A stretch of DNA of 64,000 nucleotides from Thermoguttaceae bacterium (GTDB lineage: Bacteria > Planctomycetota > Planctomycetia > Pirellulales > Thermoguttaceae): positions 62,001-126,000 of the forward strand of contig JAGBDN010000017.1 in the NCBI GenBank assembly GCA_017937485.1, in the 5' to 3' direction. Position numbers and translations under genes: made by a program. Shown here piece by piece: positions 1-9,471 of the stretch (the first letter of the stretch is position 1; each line of letters starts with the position of its first letter). The notes under the pieces were generated by a model. That model made no database searches and was not told the DNA's origin. It saw only the letters and a list, made by a program, of their open reading frames with translations.

Positions 1-1
1 G

Positions 2-253
2 ACGAAAGCGGGCGCGATCGCCGGAATGGTCGCCGGTTTGCTTGTCGCGAACGGGCTTTATTGGGGGCTTTTCATCGTCGAAGGCTCGGGCGTCGCGAAG
101 AAATTTTCGCCGCTCGTCGCGACGGTCGCGATGCTCGTTCCGTTCGTCGTCGTTCCGACGGTCAGCTTCCTTTCGAAGCCTCTTTCTCCGGAACGCGTCG
201 CGAAGGCGTTCGGCGACGACGCGACCTCCGAAAAAGCCGACGCGGCCGCTTAA
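2..253 (+). CDS. C-terminal end of an integral membrane transporter (partial)
   Basis: The reading frame is open from the window edge, so the gene starts upstream. About 83 residues are visible. They hold two hydrophobic segments, a Gly/Ala-rich helix beginning TKAGAIAGMVAGLL and a second one around LVATVAMLVPFVVVPTVSFL, followed by a short charged tail ending in DAAA. The TKAGAIAG start and overall look resemble the last helices of sodium:solute symporter family proteins, which would import a solute with Na+ across the inner membrane. This is a weak family inference from a short fragment, and other multi-helix transporters remain possible. Confidence 0.5.
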   Translation, partial: TKAGAIAGMVAGLLVANGLYWGLFIVEGSGVAKKFSPLVATVAMLVPFVVVPTVSFLSKPLSPERVAKAFGDDATSEKADAAA

Positions 254-359
254 CGCGCTCTTGCGTCGCGCCTTTTCCTTTCTAAGCGACGGCGAAACGA
301 CGTTCGTTCCGCCGTCGCGAGTAAAAACGACAAAATCTTTAAAAAAGCCGAAACCCCTC

Positions 360-389
360 TTGCGTCGCGCCCCTTAAATAAGGTATACT
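360..389 (+). promoter_or_regulatory. Predicted sigma-70 promoter upstream of prc
   Basis: TTGCGT at 360-365 and TATACT at 384-389 with an 18 bp spacer. It lies about 210 bp before the protease start, leaving a long untranslated leader. Confidence 0.5.
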
Positions 390-597
390 CCCCGCGACCT
401 TTTCTCGACGCGGACGCCGCCCAACGACTTCGCGCGTCGCGTCGCCGCTCCGAAACGGCCTGAAAAGTCGCAAATTTCCGCCCGACGACGCAAGAAAACG
501 CCGTTCGCGGCAACGAAGAAGCGGGTCGCGACGCGTTGCGAGCGTCCGTCCCCCTAAAATCGCCCAAATCGGCCAACTTGAACGCAAAGGAAGTCGA

Positions 598-2820
598 ATG
601 ACTACAATTTACGCCGGGAAAAAATTTCGATTGGCGTCGTTATTTTTAACCTTCTCGCTAACGCTCGCCGTCTGCGGTTTCGCGGCGACGTCGCCGAACG
701 AACCGAGCGAACCCCTCAAATCGACCGCGCGCGACCGCTCGATCGCGATCAATTTCACGCGGCTCCTTGAAATTCGACACGTTTCGAAAAATAAGATCGA
801 CGAAGGCGTTTCCGAACGCGGTTTCGAACTCTTTTTGAAAGCGGTCGACCCGACTAAAATTTACTTGACGCGTCAAGACGTCGACGAATTTGAAGCGCTA
901 TACGCTAAAGACTGCGCGCTCAAAGCGAAACAAGGCAAACTCGACGCCGCGTTCGCCGTTTACAACCGCTTCCTGCAACGCGTCGACGAACGAGTCGCCC
1001 TCGCGCAAAAACTCCTCGAAGAAAACAACTTCGACTTTACCGTCGACGAAGAATTTATCCGCGAACCGGAATTGCTCGACTATTCGAAAACCGACGCGGA
1101 AGTCGCCGACCGTATGCGTCGTCGCGTCAAATTCGAACTCCTCGCCCTCGAAGCGGAAAAACGCGACGAAGCCAAGGAAAAAGCCGACGAAACCGACGCG
1201 AACGAAACGACCGCCGAAACGCCGGAACCGATCGTCCCGGGTCGCGCCGAAGACCCGATTTCGAAGCTCAAGCGCCGTTACTCGACCCTGCAAAAGCGTT
1301 TCCGCCAAACGTCGAACGACGACCTGCTCGAAATCTATCTGACCGCGATCGCGAACGCCTACGACCCGCACACGACGTTTATGTCGCCGAAATCTTACGA
1401 AAACTTTATGATTCAAATCAGCTTGAATCTCGAAGGAATCGGCGCGACGCTCCAATGGGACGACGGCTACACCATCGTTAAGCGCATCGTCAAAGGAAGC
1501 CCGGCGGAAAAACAAGGCGAACTCAAACTTGAAGACAAAATCGTCGGCGTCGGCCAAGGCGTCGACGGCGAAATCGAGGACGTCGTCGATATGAAGCTGA
1601 CCGACGTCGTCGAAAAAATCCGCGGCAAAGGCGGCACGACCGTCCGTCTGGAAGTCGTTTCCGAAGACGGCAAACGCAAGATTATCCCGATCGTTCGCGA
1701 AAAGATCGACCTCGAAGACTCCGCCGCGCAAAGCGCCGTGTTCGTCGTTTACCAAAAGGCCGACGGAACGACCGAACTTGTCGACGAAGCGGACGCCGAA
1801 ACGAAAAAGCCGGCCGACGCGGTCGCCGCGTTAAAAGTCGGCGTCATCGACTTGCCGAGTTTTTACCTCGATATGAAGGCGAAAAACAGCGGCGGCGCCG
1901 GGCGCAGTTCCTCGACCGACGTTGAAAAATACCTCGAAGAGTTCAACGCGAAAGGCGTCGACGCTTGCGTCCTCGACCTCCGTTACAACGGCGGCGGTTC
2001 GCTTCCGGAAGCCGTTTCGCTGACCGGGCTTTTCATCGAAACCGGCTCCGTCGTTCAAGTGAAGCCGTCCGAATTCGGCCCCGACCGCGCGCGTTCGTTG
2101 AACGACCCCGACCCGAAAGTCGTTTGGAAGAAGCCGCTCGTCGTCTTGACGAGCCGTCTGAGCGCGTCCGCGAGCGAAATTTTCGCCGGAGCGATTCGCG
2201 ATTACGGCCGCGGTCTCGTCGTCGGCGACGAAACGACGCACGGCAAAGGCTCGGTGCAAAGTATGAACGAAATTTCGAGCGTTCTCTTCAATTCCCTGAT
2301 GCGCGAAGCCCCGAACCTCGGCGCGATGAAGGTAACGATTCAAGGTTTCTACCTGCCGAGCGGCGTTTCCCCGCAGTTGCAGGGCGTTCCGTCGCACGTC
2401 GTTCTTCCGCAGTTCACGAGCGTTCTCGAAGATATTGCGGAATCCGACCTCGACTACCCGCTGACCTTCCCGAAAATCGAACCGGCGCGTTATCCGAAAT
2501 TCAATCTGACTTCGCAAAGCGTCGTCGATTCGGTCGCGAAAAAGTCGGCCGCTCGCGTCGCCGCGTCGGAAGATTTCGGCAAAGAAATCGAGAAAATGGA
2601 ACTTTACCGCACGAGCAAGCTCCGCAAAGCGACGCCGCTTAACCGCGAAAAATACTTTGCGGAACTCGACAAACTCGACGCGAGCAAAGAGGAAACCGAG
2701 AAAATGGAAGAAATCGTCAACGGCGAATCCGGCGTCGAACGCGACTACTACCTCGACGAAGCGTTGCGCCTGACCCGCGACTATTGCGAAGCGTTGCAAA
2801 CGCAAAGCCTCGCGCTCTAA
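598..2820 (+). CDS. prc: Carboxy-terminal (tail-specific) processing protease, S41 family
   Basis: A periplasmic serine protease of the Prc/Tsp type that degrades or trims proteins from their C-termini. The 740 residues start with a signal peptide (hydrophobic stretch around LASLFLTFSLTLAVCGFA), then the N-terminal Tsp domain, a PDZ domain at about residues 270-370 (LEGIGATLQWDDG, GSPAEKQGELKLEDKIVGVG), the S41 core, and a C-terminal helical domain as in E. coli Tsp. The catalytic Ser-Lys dyad is visible: SASASE places the nucleophile at Ser524, and HGKGSVQ gives Lys550. Length fits the long Prc class rather than short CtpA. The ATG at 598 follows AAAGGAAGTCGA, a good ribosome binding site. 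It is monocistronic, ending at a strong hairpin shared with the convergent birA. Confidence 0.93.
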   Translation: MTTIYAGKKFRLASLFLTFSLTLAVCGFAATSPNEPSEPLKSTARDRSIAINFTRLLEIRHVSKNKIDEGVSERGFELFLKAVDPTKIYLTRQDVDEFEALYAKDCALKAKQGKLDAAFAVYNRFLQRVDERVALAQKLLEENNFDFTVDEEFIREPELLDYSKTDAEVADRMRRRVKFELLALEAEKRDEAKEKADETDANETTAETPEPIVPGRAEDPISKLKRRYSTLQKRFRQTSNDDLLEIYLTAIANAYDPHTTFMSPKSYENFMIQISLNLEGIGATLQWDDGYTIVKRIVKGSPAEKQGELKLEDKIVGVGQGVDGEIEDVVDMKLTDVVEKIRGKGGTTVRLEVVSEDGKRKIIPIVREKIDLEDSAAQSAVFVVYQKADGTTELVDEADAETKKPADAVAALKVGVIDLPSFYLDMKAKNSGGAGRSSSTDVEKYLEEFNAKGVDACVLDLRYNGGGSLPEAVSLTGLFIETGSVVQVKPSEFGPDRARSLNDPDPKVVWKKPLVVLTSRLSASASEIFAGAIRDYGRGLVVGDETTHGKGSVQSMNEISSVLFNSLMREAPNLGAMKVTIQGFYLPSGVSPQLQGVPSHVVLPQFTSVLEDIAESDLDYPLTFPKIEPARYPKFNLTSQSVVDSVAKKSAARVAASEDFGKEIEKMELYRTSKLRKATPLNREKYFAELDKLDASKEETEKMEEIVNGESGVERDYYLDEALRLTRDYCEALQTQSLAL

Positions 2821-2871
2821 TCGCGTCCGATTTCGCTCCGTTTTCTTAACGGAAGCGACCGTTTAACGGCG

Positions 2872-2917
2872 AAAAAAGCGCCGCGCTCGACCGTTCGCGT
2901 CGACGCGGCGTTTTTTT
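2872..2917. terminator. Bidirectional terminator between prc and birA
   Basis: CGCCGCG at 2879-2885 pairs with CGCGGCG at 2904-2910. The hairpin is flanked by six A on the left and seven T on the right, so it can serve both convergent genes. Confidence 0.8.
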
Positions 2918-2922
2918 GCGTT

Positions 2923-3552
2923 TCAATCGTTTTCCGCGGAACGACGCAACATTCGCCGAACGACGCGAATCGCAAACGCCGTTCGAACCGCGTCGACGTC
3001 GAACGCGCTTTCCGTCGACTCGTCGCTCAGCTCCGCCAACGAAACGACGCGGTTTCGCAGTTCCTCCGGCGCGTCGGTCGACCGATTCCCAACGTTGACG
3101 CCGACGCCGACGACGACAAACTCCGCGTTCGGCGACTCGATCAAAATTCCGGCCAACTTTCGGTCGCGAACGTAAACGTCGTTCGGCGGTTTCACCCAAA
3201 TTTCGGCGGTCGGCGCAAACTCGCGCGCCGTCGACGCGACCGCGTCCGCGACCCGGAGCGAAAGTTCCGCGCTCTCCCGACGAGTCAGCCGAAACTCGCG
3301 CCAACGAGCGATCAGCGAAAAGGTCAGCGCGCCGTTCCAAGCGGCCCAAGTATGATCGCCGCGACCGCGTCCCGCCGTTTGACGCTCCGCGCCGACCCAA
3401 AACGGCGTTTCCGTCGCCGCGGTCGCCGTTCGAATCCAATCTTTCGCCCAATCGTTCGTCGAGCCGACCGTCTCCAACCAAAGCGCGCCCGCGATTTCCG
3501 TTCGCCGCGCGATTTCTTCGGCGTTTGTTCGTTTTCTTCCCCTTCTTTCCAT
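2923..3552 (-). CDS. birA: Biotin--[acetyl-CoA-carboxylase] ligase (catalytic-only type)
   Basis: Transfers biotin to the biotin carboxyl carrier protein through biotinyl-AMP. The 209 residues hold the ligase core: the GSTNDWAKD motif near residue 30, the biotin/ATP loop QTAGRGRGDHTW near residue 58, and a KPPND element near residue 117 followed by KLAGILIE. There is no N-terminal helix-turn-helix, so it should not act as the biotin operon repressor (group I BirA). The usual KWPND motif reads KPPND here, a substitution at a well-conserved tryptophan. The C-terminal domain is short. The gene is convergent with prc, and the ATG at 3552 has a GTGGGAAA sequence just upstream. Confidence 0.9.
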   Translation of the reverse strand: MERRGRKRTNAEEIARRTEIAGALWLETVGSTNDWAKDWIRTATAATETPFWVGAERQTAGRGRGDHTWAAWNGALTFSLIARWREFRLTRRESAELSLRVADAVASTAREFAPTAEIWVKPPNDVYVRDRKLAGILIESPNAEFVVVGVGVNVGNRSTDAPEELRNRVVSLAELSDESTESAFDVDAVRTAFAIRVVRRMLRRSAEND

Positions 3553-3572
3553 TTTCCCACCGTTTTTTGCTC

Positions 3573-3601
3573 TTGACGGCGCGCGCCGAATTTGTTATAC
3601 C
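3573..3601 (+). promoter_or_regulatory. Predicted sigma-70 promoter for the outer-membrane protein pair
   Basis: TTGACG at 3573-3578 and TATACC at 3596-3601 with a 17 bp spacer, about 125 bp before the ATG at 3727. Confidence 0.55.
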
Positions 3602-3726
3602 CCGACGTCGGTTATTATAGCGCCGCGACGCGAAATTTCCAGCGGCCCTAAAATAACGACGCCGTTTCGCTTATTCACGTTTTACCGTTCGACCGAGAGC
3701 CGGTCGACGCCGATTCGAGGTCGATT

Positions 3727-4962
3727 ATGCTTCGCAAATTCCCGAGTAAAGCCCGACGAACCGCCGCGTTCGCGTTCGCCGTCGCCGCGTTTTTCGGCGC
3801 GTTCTTCGAGGAAATCGGAGCGGTCGCCCAATCGTTCGAACCGTCGAGCGTTCCGAGCTGGGCGCGCCGAACCGCCGAAAACGGCGTTTGGCAAGTCGCG
3901 CCGGGCGCTCCGTTCCGCGTCGATCTTTTCGACGGCTCGCCTTCCGTCGACGTTTCCTCGGACGGCGTTTTCGACGGTTTGCGCGTCGCGCGCGGTCAAG
4001 TTCCGCCGGTCGTTTCTCCGTCGACGACGGCGACGAAAATCGGCGAATCGACCGTTTACGGCTCGACGACGCCCTTCGTTCTTCCCCCGGTTACCGGCGA
4101 CGATCCGGAGTTTGCGCCGATTACGCCGTCGCTCGACGACGAAGCGACGACGATTCAAAAAGTTTTTAAATATCGCGACGATATTTCCGCGTCGTATATG
4201 TTCGTCCCCAAAGGCGACTCGTCCGGGCTCGGAATGCACGAGGTCGAAGGGCGGATTCTTTTCGCGTTCCCTTGGGAAACGATGCGCGAACGCACCTGTT
4301 TGAACAACGGCTATTTCCTTTTAACGCCGAGTTTTAAATACAACCATTGGTCGCAAACGGACGTTCCGGCGACCGCGTTCAAAATGCCCGATTCGACTTT
4401 CGACGCCGGTCTCACCACCCTTTTCGCGACGAATCTGCGCGACTTGGAAGTGAAAGTCGAAGTTTCGGTCGGTCTCGCCTCGTCGTTCGAAAAAGTCGAC
4501 GGCGACGCGTTTTACATCCGCGGACGCGCGATGGGCGCGCTTCCGATCGACAACGACAAGCAAGTGAAGGCGACCGGCGGTCTCATTTATTACGACCGTA
4601 TCGAGTACAAAATCGTTCCGAGCGGCGGGATTATTTGGCGTCCGAACGAGCAAAACATCGTTCGCCTCGTTTACCCCGACCCGCGCTGGTCGCGTTACAT
4701 TACCAAACTTAACGAAACCGACTGGTGGTTTTACATCGGCGGCGAAATCGGCGGCGGACGTTGGCTGATCGAAGATCGCGGCGAAACGTTCAACACCGAC
4801 TACGACGACTATCGCGTCGGGCTCGGCTTGACGTTCGCTTGCGAAAAAATTAAAGGTTGCGTCGAAGTCGGCGGCGCGTTTAACCGCAAACTTGTTTCGA
4901 AACGAGGCGTTTGGTACGAGCCGAAAGACGCCGTTTACTTAAAGACCGGATTCCTGTTTTAA
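3727..4962 (+). CDS. Exported outer-membrane beta-barrel-like protein, paralogue 1
   Basis: 411 residues with an N-terminal signal peptide (FAFAVAAFFGAFFEEIGAVAQ) and a low-complexity linker to about residue 150. The rest is a region of alternating aromatic and charged strands that looks like an outer-membrane barrel, ending in phenylalanine (KTGFLF) as barrels usually do. It is clearly paralogous to the next gene: GGIIWRPNEQNIVRLVYPDP matches GGLVWKPRDDFYLEAMIPYP, and FYIGGEIGGGRWLIE matches IYVAGEVGGNIWAFE. I cannot name the function. The pattern resembles planctomycete outer-membrane proteins of the DUF6268 type, but that is recollection rather than a match I can show. Confidence 0.75.
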   Translation: MLRKFPSKARRTAAFAFAVAAFFGAFFEEIGAVAQSFEPSSVPSWARRTAENGVWQVAPGAPFRVDLFDGSPSVDVSSDGVFDGLRVARGQVPPVVSPSTTATKIGESTVYGSTTPFVLPPVTGDDPEFAPITPSLDDEATTIQKVFKYRDDISASYMFVPKGDSSGLGMHEVEGRILFAFPWETMRERTCLNNGYFLLTPSFKYNHWSQTDVPATAFKMPDSTFDAGLTTLFATNLRDLEVKVEVSVGLASSFEKVDGDAFYIRGRAMGALPIDNDKQVKATGGLIYYDRIEYKIVPSGGIIWRPNEQNIVRLVYPDPRWSRYITKLNETDWWFYIGGEIGGGRWLIEDRGETFNTDYDDYRVGLGLTFACEKIKGCVEVGGAFNRKLVSKRGVWYEPKDAVYLKTGFLF

Positions 4963-4968
4963 CGCCGT

Positions 4969-5012
4969 CGCGTCGCCGACGTTTTTCCTTCCGCCGCGCG
5001 ACGCGTTTTTTT
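4969..5012 (+). terminator. Terminator after outer-membrane paralogue 1
   Basis: CGCGTCGC at 4969-4976 pairs with GCGACGCG at 4998-5005 and is followed by seven T. It would separate the two paralogues or attenuate expression of the second. Confidence 0.6.
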
Positions 5013-5131
5013 CGCGCTTTTGCCGACGGAAAAAAATCGGGTCGTTTTCTTCCGACCGCCGAGAAAAATCGCCCCCCAAACGCGCTCGTTCCCTTTTTTC
5101 AACCGTTTACCTTTTCCTTCGCCGCCGTCTC

Positions 5132-6613
5132 GTGTTTCCGTCCGTTTTTTCGTCGCGCTCCGTCGTTTTCTTCGCCGTCGCTTTCGCCGGTCTTTGCGGC
5201 TCCGCGTCGCCGTCGGCGTTCGGCGCGACGCAAGCGGTCGTTCCCCCGGCGCTCGTCGAATCGTCGTCGACGGAGCCAACCTATTCCGCCGTCGAACGTT
5301 ACCCCGCCGAATCCGCCGCCGTCGCCGCGTTTCCCCCCGCCGAAACAGCCCCGAGCGGCGCTCCCGACGCCGAAAACGCCCCGTCTTTTTTCGGCGCCGA
5401 TTTATTCGACGCGGAAACGTCGCCCTTCCAAATCGATTCCGACGCGTCCCCGTTTCAACTCGGCGGCGGCGCGCCTCCGTTCCGCCTTCCCGACGCGGCG
5501 ACGGACGGCGACGTCCAAATTTTCGAAATCCCGGAAACGAAAGCGACGCGTTTCGGGCTTCTCTCCGCGCCGGAAATTTCCTCCGAAATCGCGTTGACGC
5601 CCGAGTTGAAATCCGTCGCGACCGCCGACGCCGAAACGGTTAAGCTCGACCCTTATTTTTCGCGCAGTCCGTCGAGTTGGGCGACGACGTCGATTCGCGA
5701 AGGTCGCAATTCCCTCTTCCAAAGCGTCGGTTTCGAAGCGTCGAACGCCGCCAATACCGGCGCCCTTCGTTGCGGTTTGCTCGAAACGCGCGCCGACGTA
5801 ACGCTCGGGCTCCCGCTTCCGACCGTTCAAACGCCGCTCCTCGTTTCGCCGACGTTCGCTTGGACGCAAATCGAGACGCCGGAAGACCTCCCGACGCCGT
5901 TCGACGACAAAATTTCGCTCTTTTCGCAAGGGTTGGCGTTCCAATATTACGTCCCGCTGAACGAACGGCTCCTGATTAACGTCAACGTCAACGCTTTTTA
6001 CAACACCGATTATCATTCGAACGCGTCCGACGCCTGGTTTTTCAACGGTTACGCGGCCGCCGCTTGGAAAATCAACCCGCGAACGAACCTTCTTTTCGGC
6101 GTTTATCACAACAACGCGGCGGAAAATTGGAAGACGATTCCGGTTGGCGGACTCGTTTGGAAACCGCGCGACGACTTCTACTTAGAAGCGATGATTCCTT
6201 ATCCGAAAATCGCCAAGCGCGTCGATTTAGGAGTCGTCGACGAAAACATTAACGCTTCCCCGCACTGGATTTACGTCGCGGGCGAAGTCGGCGGCAATAT
6301 TTGGGCGTTCGAAACGACCTCGACCGGCGAACTTAAATCGCGCCCCTTCGCGACGCCAAACGTCGACGCCGAACTCGCGACGCTCCGGCGCGACGCAATT
6401 TGGGCCGGTCGGCAAGCGCGCGTCCGTTATTTCGACTTCCGAATTTTCGCCGGAATCGAAACGAAAACCGGGCGCGACGTCGACTGGGCGCTCGAAGGCG
6501 GCGTCGCGTTGGCCCGCGAACTAACGATTCAAACGATCGACGAGGGCCCCGAATTTAATCGCCGATACACGCCGAACGCCGTCGGAATCGTCCGGTTCCG
6601 CGCGAGTTATTGA
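5132..6613 (+). CDS. Exported outer-membrane beta-barrel-like protein, paralogue 2
   Basis: 493 residues from a GTG at 5132. The frame has no better ATG upstream, and the first residues form a signal peptide (VVFFAVAFAGLCGSASPSAFGA). A long Ala/Pro-rich linker with repeated DASPFQL/GAPPFRL-like phrases fills residues 40-160, followed by the same barrel-like half as the upstream paralogue and a C-terminal tyrosine (RFRASY). Shared landmarks are GGLVWKPRDD near residue 340 and IYVAGEVGGNIWAFE near residue 378. The start is uncertain because no ribosome binding site is obvious. Function is unknown; a surface role is inferred from the barrel-like ending. Confidence 0.72.
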   Translation: MFPSVFSSRSVVFFAVAFAGLCGSASPSAFGATQAVVPPALVESSSTEPTYSAVERYPAESAAVAAFPPAETAPSGAPDAENAPSFFGADLFDAETSPFQIDSDASPFQLGGGAPPFRLPDAATDGDVQIFEIPETKATRFGLLSAPEISSEIALTPELKSVATADAETVKLDPYFSRSPSSWATTSIREGRNSLFQSVGFEASNAANTGALRCGLLETRADVTLGLPLPTVQTPLLVSPTFAWTQIETPEDLPTPFDDKISLFSQGLAFQYYVPLNERLLINVNVNAFYNTDYHSNASDAWFFNGYAAAAWKINPRTNLLFGVYHNNAAENWKTIPVGGLVWKPRDDFYLEAMIPYPKIAKRVDLGVVDENINASPHWIYVAGEVGGNIWAFETTSTGELKSRPFATPNVDAELATLRRDAIWAGRQARVRYFDFRIFAGIETKTGRDVDWALEGGVALARELTIQTIDEGPEFNRRYTPNAVGIVRFRASY

Positions 6614-6706
6614 CGCCCGCCTTATTCGCTTGCTTTCGTTTTCCATTTTGCCCCGCTCGCCTATTTTTCGCGTTCCGTCCGACGCGACGCAAAATCGACG
6701 GGGGCG

Positions 6707-6734
6707 TTAAAAAAAACGCGAAATCGGATATAAT
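6707..6734 (+). promoter_or_regulatory. Predicted promoter upstream of rsmE
   Basis: TATAAT at 6729-6734 with TTAAAA at 6707-6712, spacer 16 bp. The -35 match is weak and the -10 perfect. The start codon is about 200 bp downstream. The rest of the 320 bp gap (6614-6933) shows nothing else. Confidence 0.45.
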
Positions 6735-6933
6735 AAAGAAACGAGCGCGATTCGCCCGACGTTCGGCGCCTCGCCGCGACGCGCTCTCGTCGCTTGGGAC
6801 GGTTAAACGCGCTTCCCCAACCCCGCGTTTCCCCTAATTTAACGCCGTCGCAACCGCCTAAAACTCCCAGTCTCTCCATTTCCTCAACCGAACGCCGTCG
6901 CGCCGACCGACGTTCTTAGAAAGCGCAACGAAA

Positions 6934-7815
6934 ATGAGCGACCTTTTTTACATCGACCCGAGCGAACGCCGCGCCTTGGCGGACGGAATCGCCGTTTTGA
7001 CCGGCTCCGAAGCGCGCCACCTGACGAAAGTTTTGCGCCAAAAAGTCGGCGACGAAGCGACGCTCTTCGACGGAACCGGCAAAGAATACCGTTGCGAAAT
7101 TACTTCGATCGCGAAAGAACGGGTCGAGCTTTCCGTTTTGGAAACCCGCGAAGACTCCCGCGAGCCGGACGTCGCGCTGACGGCGGTCGTCGCTCTTCCC
7201 AAGGGCGACCGGCAAAAATGGGCGCTCGAAAAGCTGACCGAACTCGGCGTCCGCCGCTTCATTCCGCTCGACGCCGAACGCGCCGACGTCAAGTTCGACG
7301 CGAACGTCCGCGAACGCCTCGAACGCCAAGTTCTCGAAGCGTCGAAGCAATGCGGTCGCTTGCGGCTGTTGGAAGTTTTGCCCTCCGTCGCGTCGTCGGA
7401 ACTCCCGGCGCTCGTCGAGTTGATCGAAGCGCGCCGCGCCGGCAAGTCGCTCTCTTCCGAGACTTGCGCCGCCGACCTCGGTCTTTCCGACGCCGCCGAA
7501 AAACTCCGCGTTCGTTTCGGCGCGACCGACCTTTTCGACGAAATCGGCCCCGACGCCGACGTTTTACGCGTCGTCGCGCACCCGATTTCGGACGGCTTTT
7601 TCGGTCAGCAAAGTTTCCCGGAGCTGATTCGTTCGCTCGGCGCCCAAACGCCGCAAAGCGTTTTCCTCCTAATCGGCCCGGTCGGCGGGTTCTCCGACGG
7701 CGAAGTTTCGTCCGCCGTCGAAGCCGGTTGGAAGCCGCTCGACTTGGGCGCCCAGGTGTACCGCGTCGAGACCGCCGCGATCGTCGCCGCCGCGCTTTTC
7801 CTCCATTTGAAATAA
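6934..7815 (+). CDS. rsmE: 16S rRNA (uracil-1498-N3)-methyltransferase
   Basis: Methylates U1498 of 16S rRNA using S-adenosylmethionine; a SPOUT-fold enzyme. The 293 residues show the N-terminal PUA-like part with GSEARHLTKVLRQKVGDEATLFDGTG, then ALPKGDRQKWALEKLTELGVRRFIPL near residue 90. The C-terminal knot carries the SAM-binding signatures LLIGPVGGFSDGEV near residue 245 and YRVETAAIVAAAL near the end. These are diagnostic for RsmE. About 45 residues more than the usual 245 lie in the middle of the protein, between EASKQCGR and the knot. Followed 62 bp later by a MATE exporter. Confidence 0.93.
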   Translation: MSDLFYIDPSERRALADGIAVLTGSEARHLTKVLRQKVGDEATLFDGTGKEYRCEITSIAKERVELSVLETREDSREPDVALTAVVALPKGDRQKWALEKLTELGVRRFIPLDAERADVKFDANVRERLERQVLEASKQCGRLRLLEVLPSVASSELPALVELIEARRAGKSLSSETCAADLGLSDAAEKLRVRFGATDLFDEIGPDADVLRVVAHPISDGFFGQQSFPELIRSLGAQTPQSVFLLIGPVGGFSDGEVSSAVEAGWKPLDLGAQVYRVETAAIVAAALFLHLK

Positions 7816-7877
7816 AAACGCCGCGACGCAACCTTCGCCGTTAAACGACTAACGCCAACGAAAGCAAGTTTTTCCGA

Positions 7878-9401
7878 ATGTCCGAAACAACCGAAACCAA
7901 CGAAACAAACGTCGACGCCGCGTCGCGAAACTGGTTTGTCCGTTTCGTCGCGCTTTTTTCGGCGACGTATTGGCGCGAATGGTTCGCCCGTCCTTGCGGC
8001 GGTCGCGAAGTCCTTTGGCTCGCCGCGCCGATCATCGTCTCGTCCGGCTCCGTCGCGATCATGAACTTCGCCGACCGCGTTTTCCTCGCTTGGTGGGACA
8101 AAAACGCGATGAGCGCTTCGTTTACGTCCGGTTGTTTGTATTGGGGTTTGTCGGCGTTTCCGTTCGGAATCGCGGCGTTTGTGAACGCGTTCGTCGCCCA
8201 ATACTTCGGAGCGAAGCAAGACCGCCGCATCGGCCCGGTCGTTTGGCAAGGCGTTTTCGTCGGATTAATTTTCGGCCCGCTTTTCGTCCTCGCGACGCCG
8301 CTCGTCGAGGCGCTTTTCGCCGCGTTCGGTCATTCGCCGGAAACGGTTCGGTTCGAAACCGTTTATTGGTTTTACTTTGCGTTGGGCGCTCCGGCGTTGA
8401 TCGCGAGCGAGTCGTTGGCGGCGTTTTTCAGCGGACGGCGCGAAATGAAGACGGTGATGGTCGCCGGGCTAATCTCCGTCGCGCTAAATATCGTCCTCGA
8501 CTATCTCCTCATTTTCGGCGTCGCCGGTTACTGCGCTTGGGGAATCGCCGGGGCGGCTATCGCGACGTCGATTTCGATTTGGGCGAAGTTTTTCATTTTC
8601 CTTGCGATTATGCTAAAACGCGACCGCGACGGACGTTACAACGTTCGCGGCGGTTTCCGTTTCGACCGTTCGGAGTTCGCCCGACTCTTCCGTTTCGGCG
8701 CGCGGAGTTCGGCGCAAACGACCGGCGAAAACTGGTGTTACACGATGTTCATTCTGCTTATAGGCGTCTGCGGCGAGACGGCGAGCGCGGCGACGGCGAT
8801 CGCGTTCAACCTCGATTTTTTAGCGTTTATGCCGATCGTCGGAATCGGCGTCGCGGTAACGACGCTCGTCGGAAACCAAGTCGGCGCGGGACTTCCGCAT
8901 TTAGCGGCGCGAGCGACGCAAACGTCGATCGCGCTGGCGACGCCCTTTATCGGCGTTTTAACGGTCGCTTTCGTCGTCGCGCCGCATTTTTTTCTCGACT
9001 TTTACGCGATGAAAAATCCCGCCGAGTTCGAGCCGATTCGCGAAACCGCCGCGAACGTTTTACGCTTTGTCGCCGTTTACCTGTTGGCCGACGCGTTGAA
9101 CGTTATTTTCGCGTCGGCGCTGCGCGGCGCCGGCGACGCTAACTTCATTATGAAGGCGACGTTAGTCGTTTTCGTTCCGATCGTCGTCGCGGCGTTCGTC
9201 GGCGTTTTCGGCTTTGGACGCGGCGTTTACTGGTGTTGGTCGCTGATGACGCTTTACGTTTTTAGCGCCGGAACCCTTTTCGCGTTCCGCTTTTACCGCG
9301 GCGCTTGGCGCAACGCGTCGCTCGTCGAAGTCGATTTGCTCGACGACGCAGAAACGCCGGAAACGTCGTCGTTACAAGACCTTAAAACGCCCGTTAATTA
9401 A
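7878..9401 (+). CDS. MATE family multidrug/Na+ efflux transporter
   Basis: 507 residues with about twelve hydrophobic helices in the two-times-six arrangement of MATE exporters. The first half includes EVLWLAAPIIVSSGSVAIMNFADRVFLAWWD and ALIASESLAAFFSGRREMKTVM; the second half includes FGARSSAQTTGENWCYTMFI and ADALNVIFASALRGAGDANFIMKAT, the usual internal repeat of the GAGD-type loop. It would export cationic compounds using an ion gradient across the inner membrane. The substrate cannot be told from sequence. No clear ribosome binding site precedes the ATG, so it may be translated as part of the rsmE transcript. Confidence 0.9.
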   Translation: MSETTETNETNVDAASRNWFVRFVALFSATYWREWFARPCGGREVLWLAAPIIVSSGSVAIMNFADRVFLAWWDKNAMSASFTSGCLYWGLSAFPFGIAAFVNAFVAQYFGAKQDRRIGPVVWQGVFVGLIFGPLFVLATPLVEALFAAFGHSPETVRFETVYWFYFALGAPALIASESLAAFFSGRREMKTVMVAGLISVALNIVLDYLLIFGVAGYCAWGIAGAAIATSISIWAKFFIFLAIMLKRDRDGRYNVRGGFRFDRSEFARLFRFGARSSAQTTGENWCYTMFILLIGVCGETASAATAIAFNLDFLAFMPIVGIGVAVTTLVGNQVGAGLPHLAARATQTSIALATPFIGVLTVAFVVAPHFFLDFYAMKNPAEFEPIRETAANVLRFVAVYLLADALNVIFASALRGAGDANFIMKATLVVFVPIVVAAFVGVFGFGRGVYWCWSLMTLYVFSAGTLFAFRFYRGAWRNASLVEVDLLDDAETPETSSLQDLKTPVN

Positions 9402-9471
9402 CCGCCGCTCGTTAACCTTCCGCCGTCCCTCCTTGTTTTAACCGCCCTCTCCGCTCGCTCAAGGAAACTCG

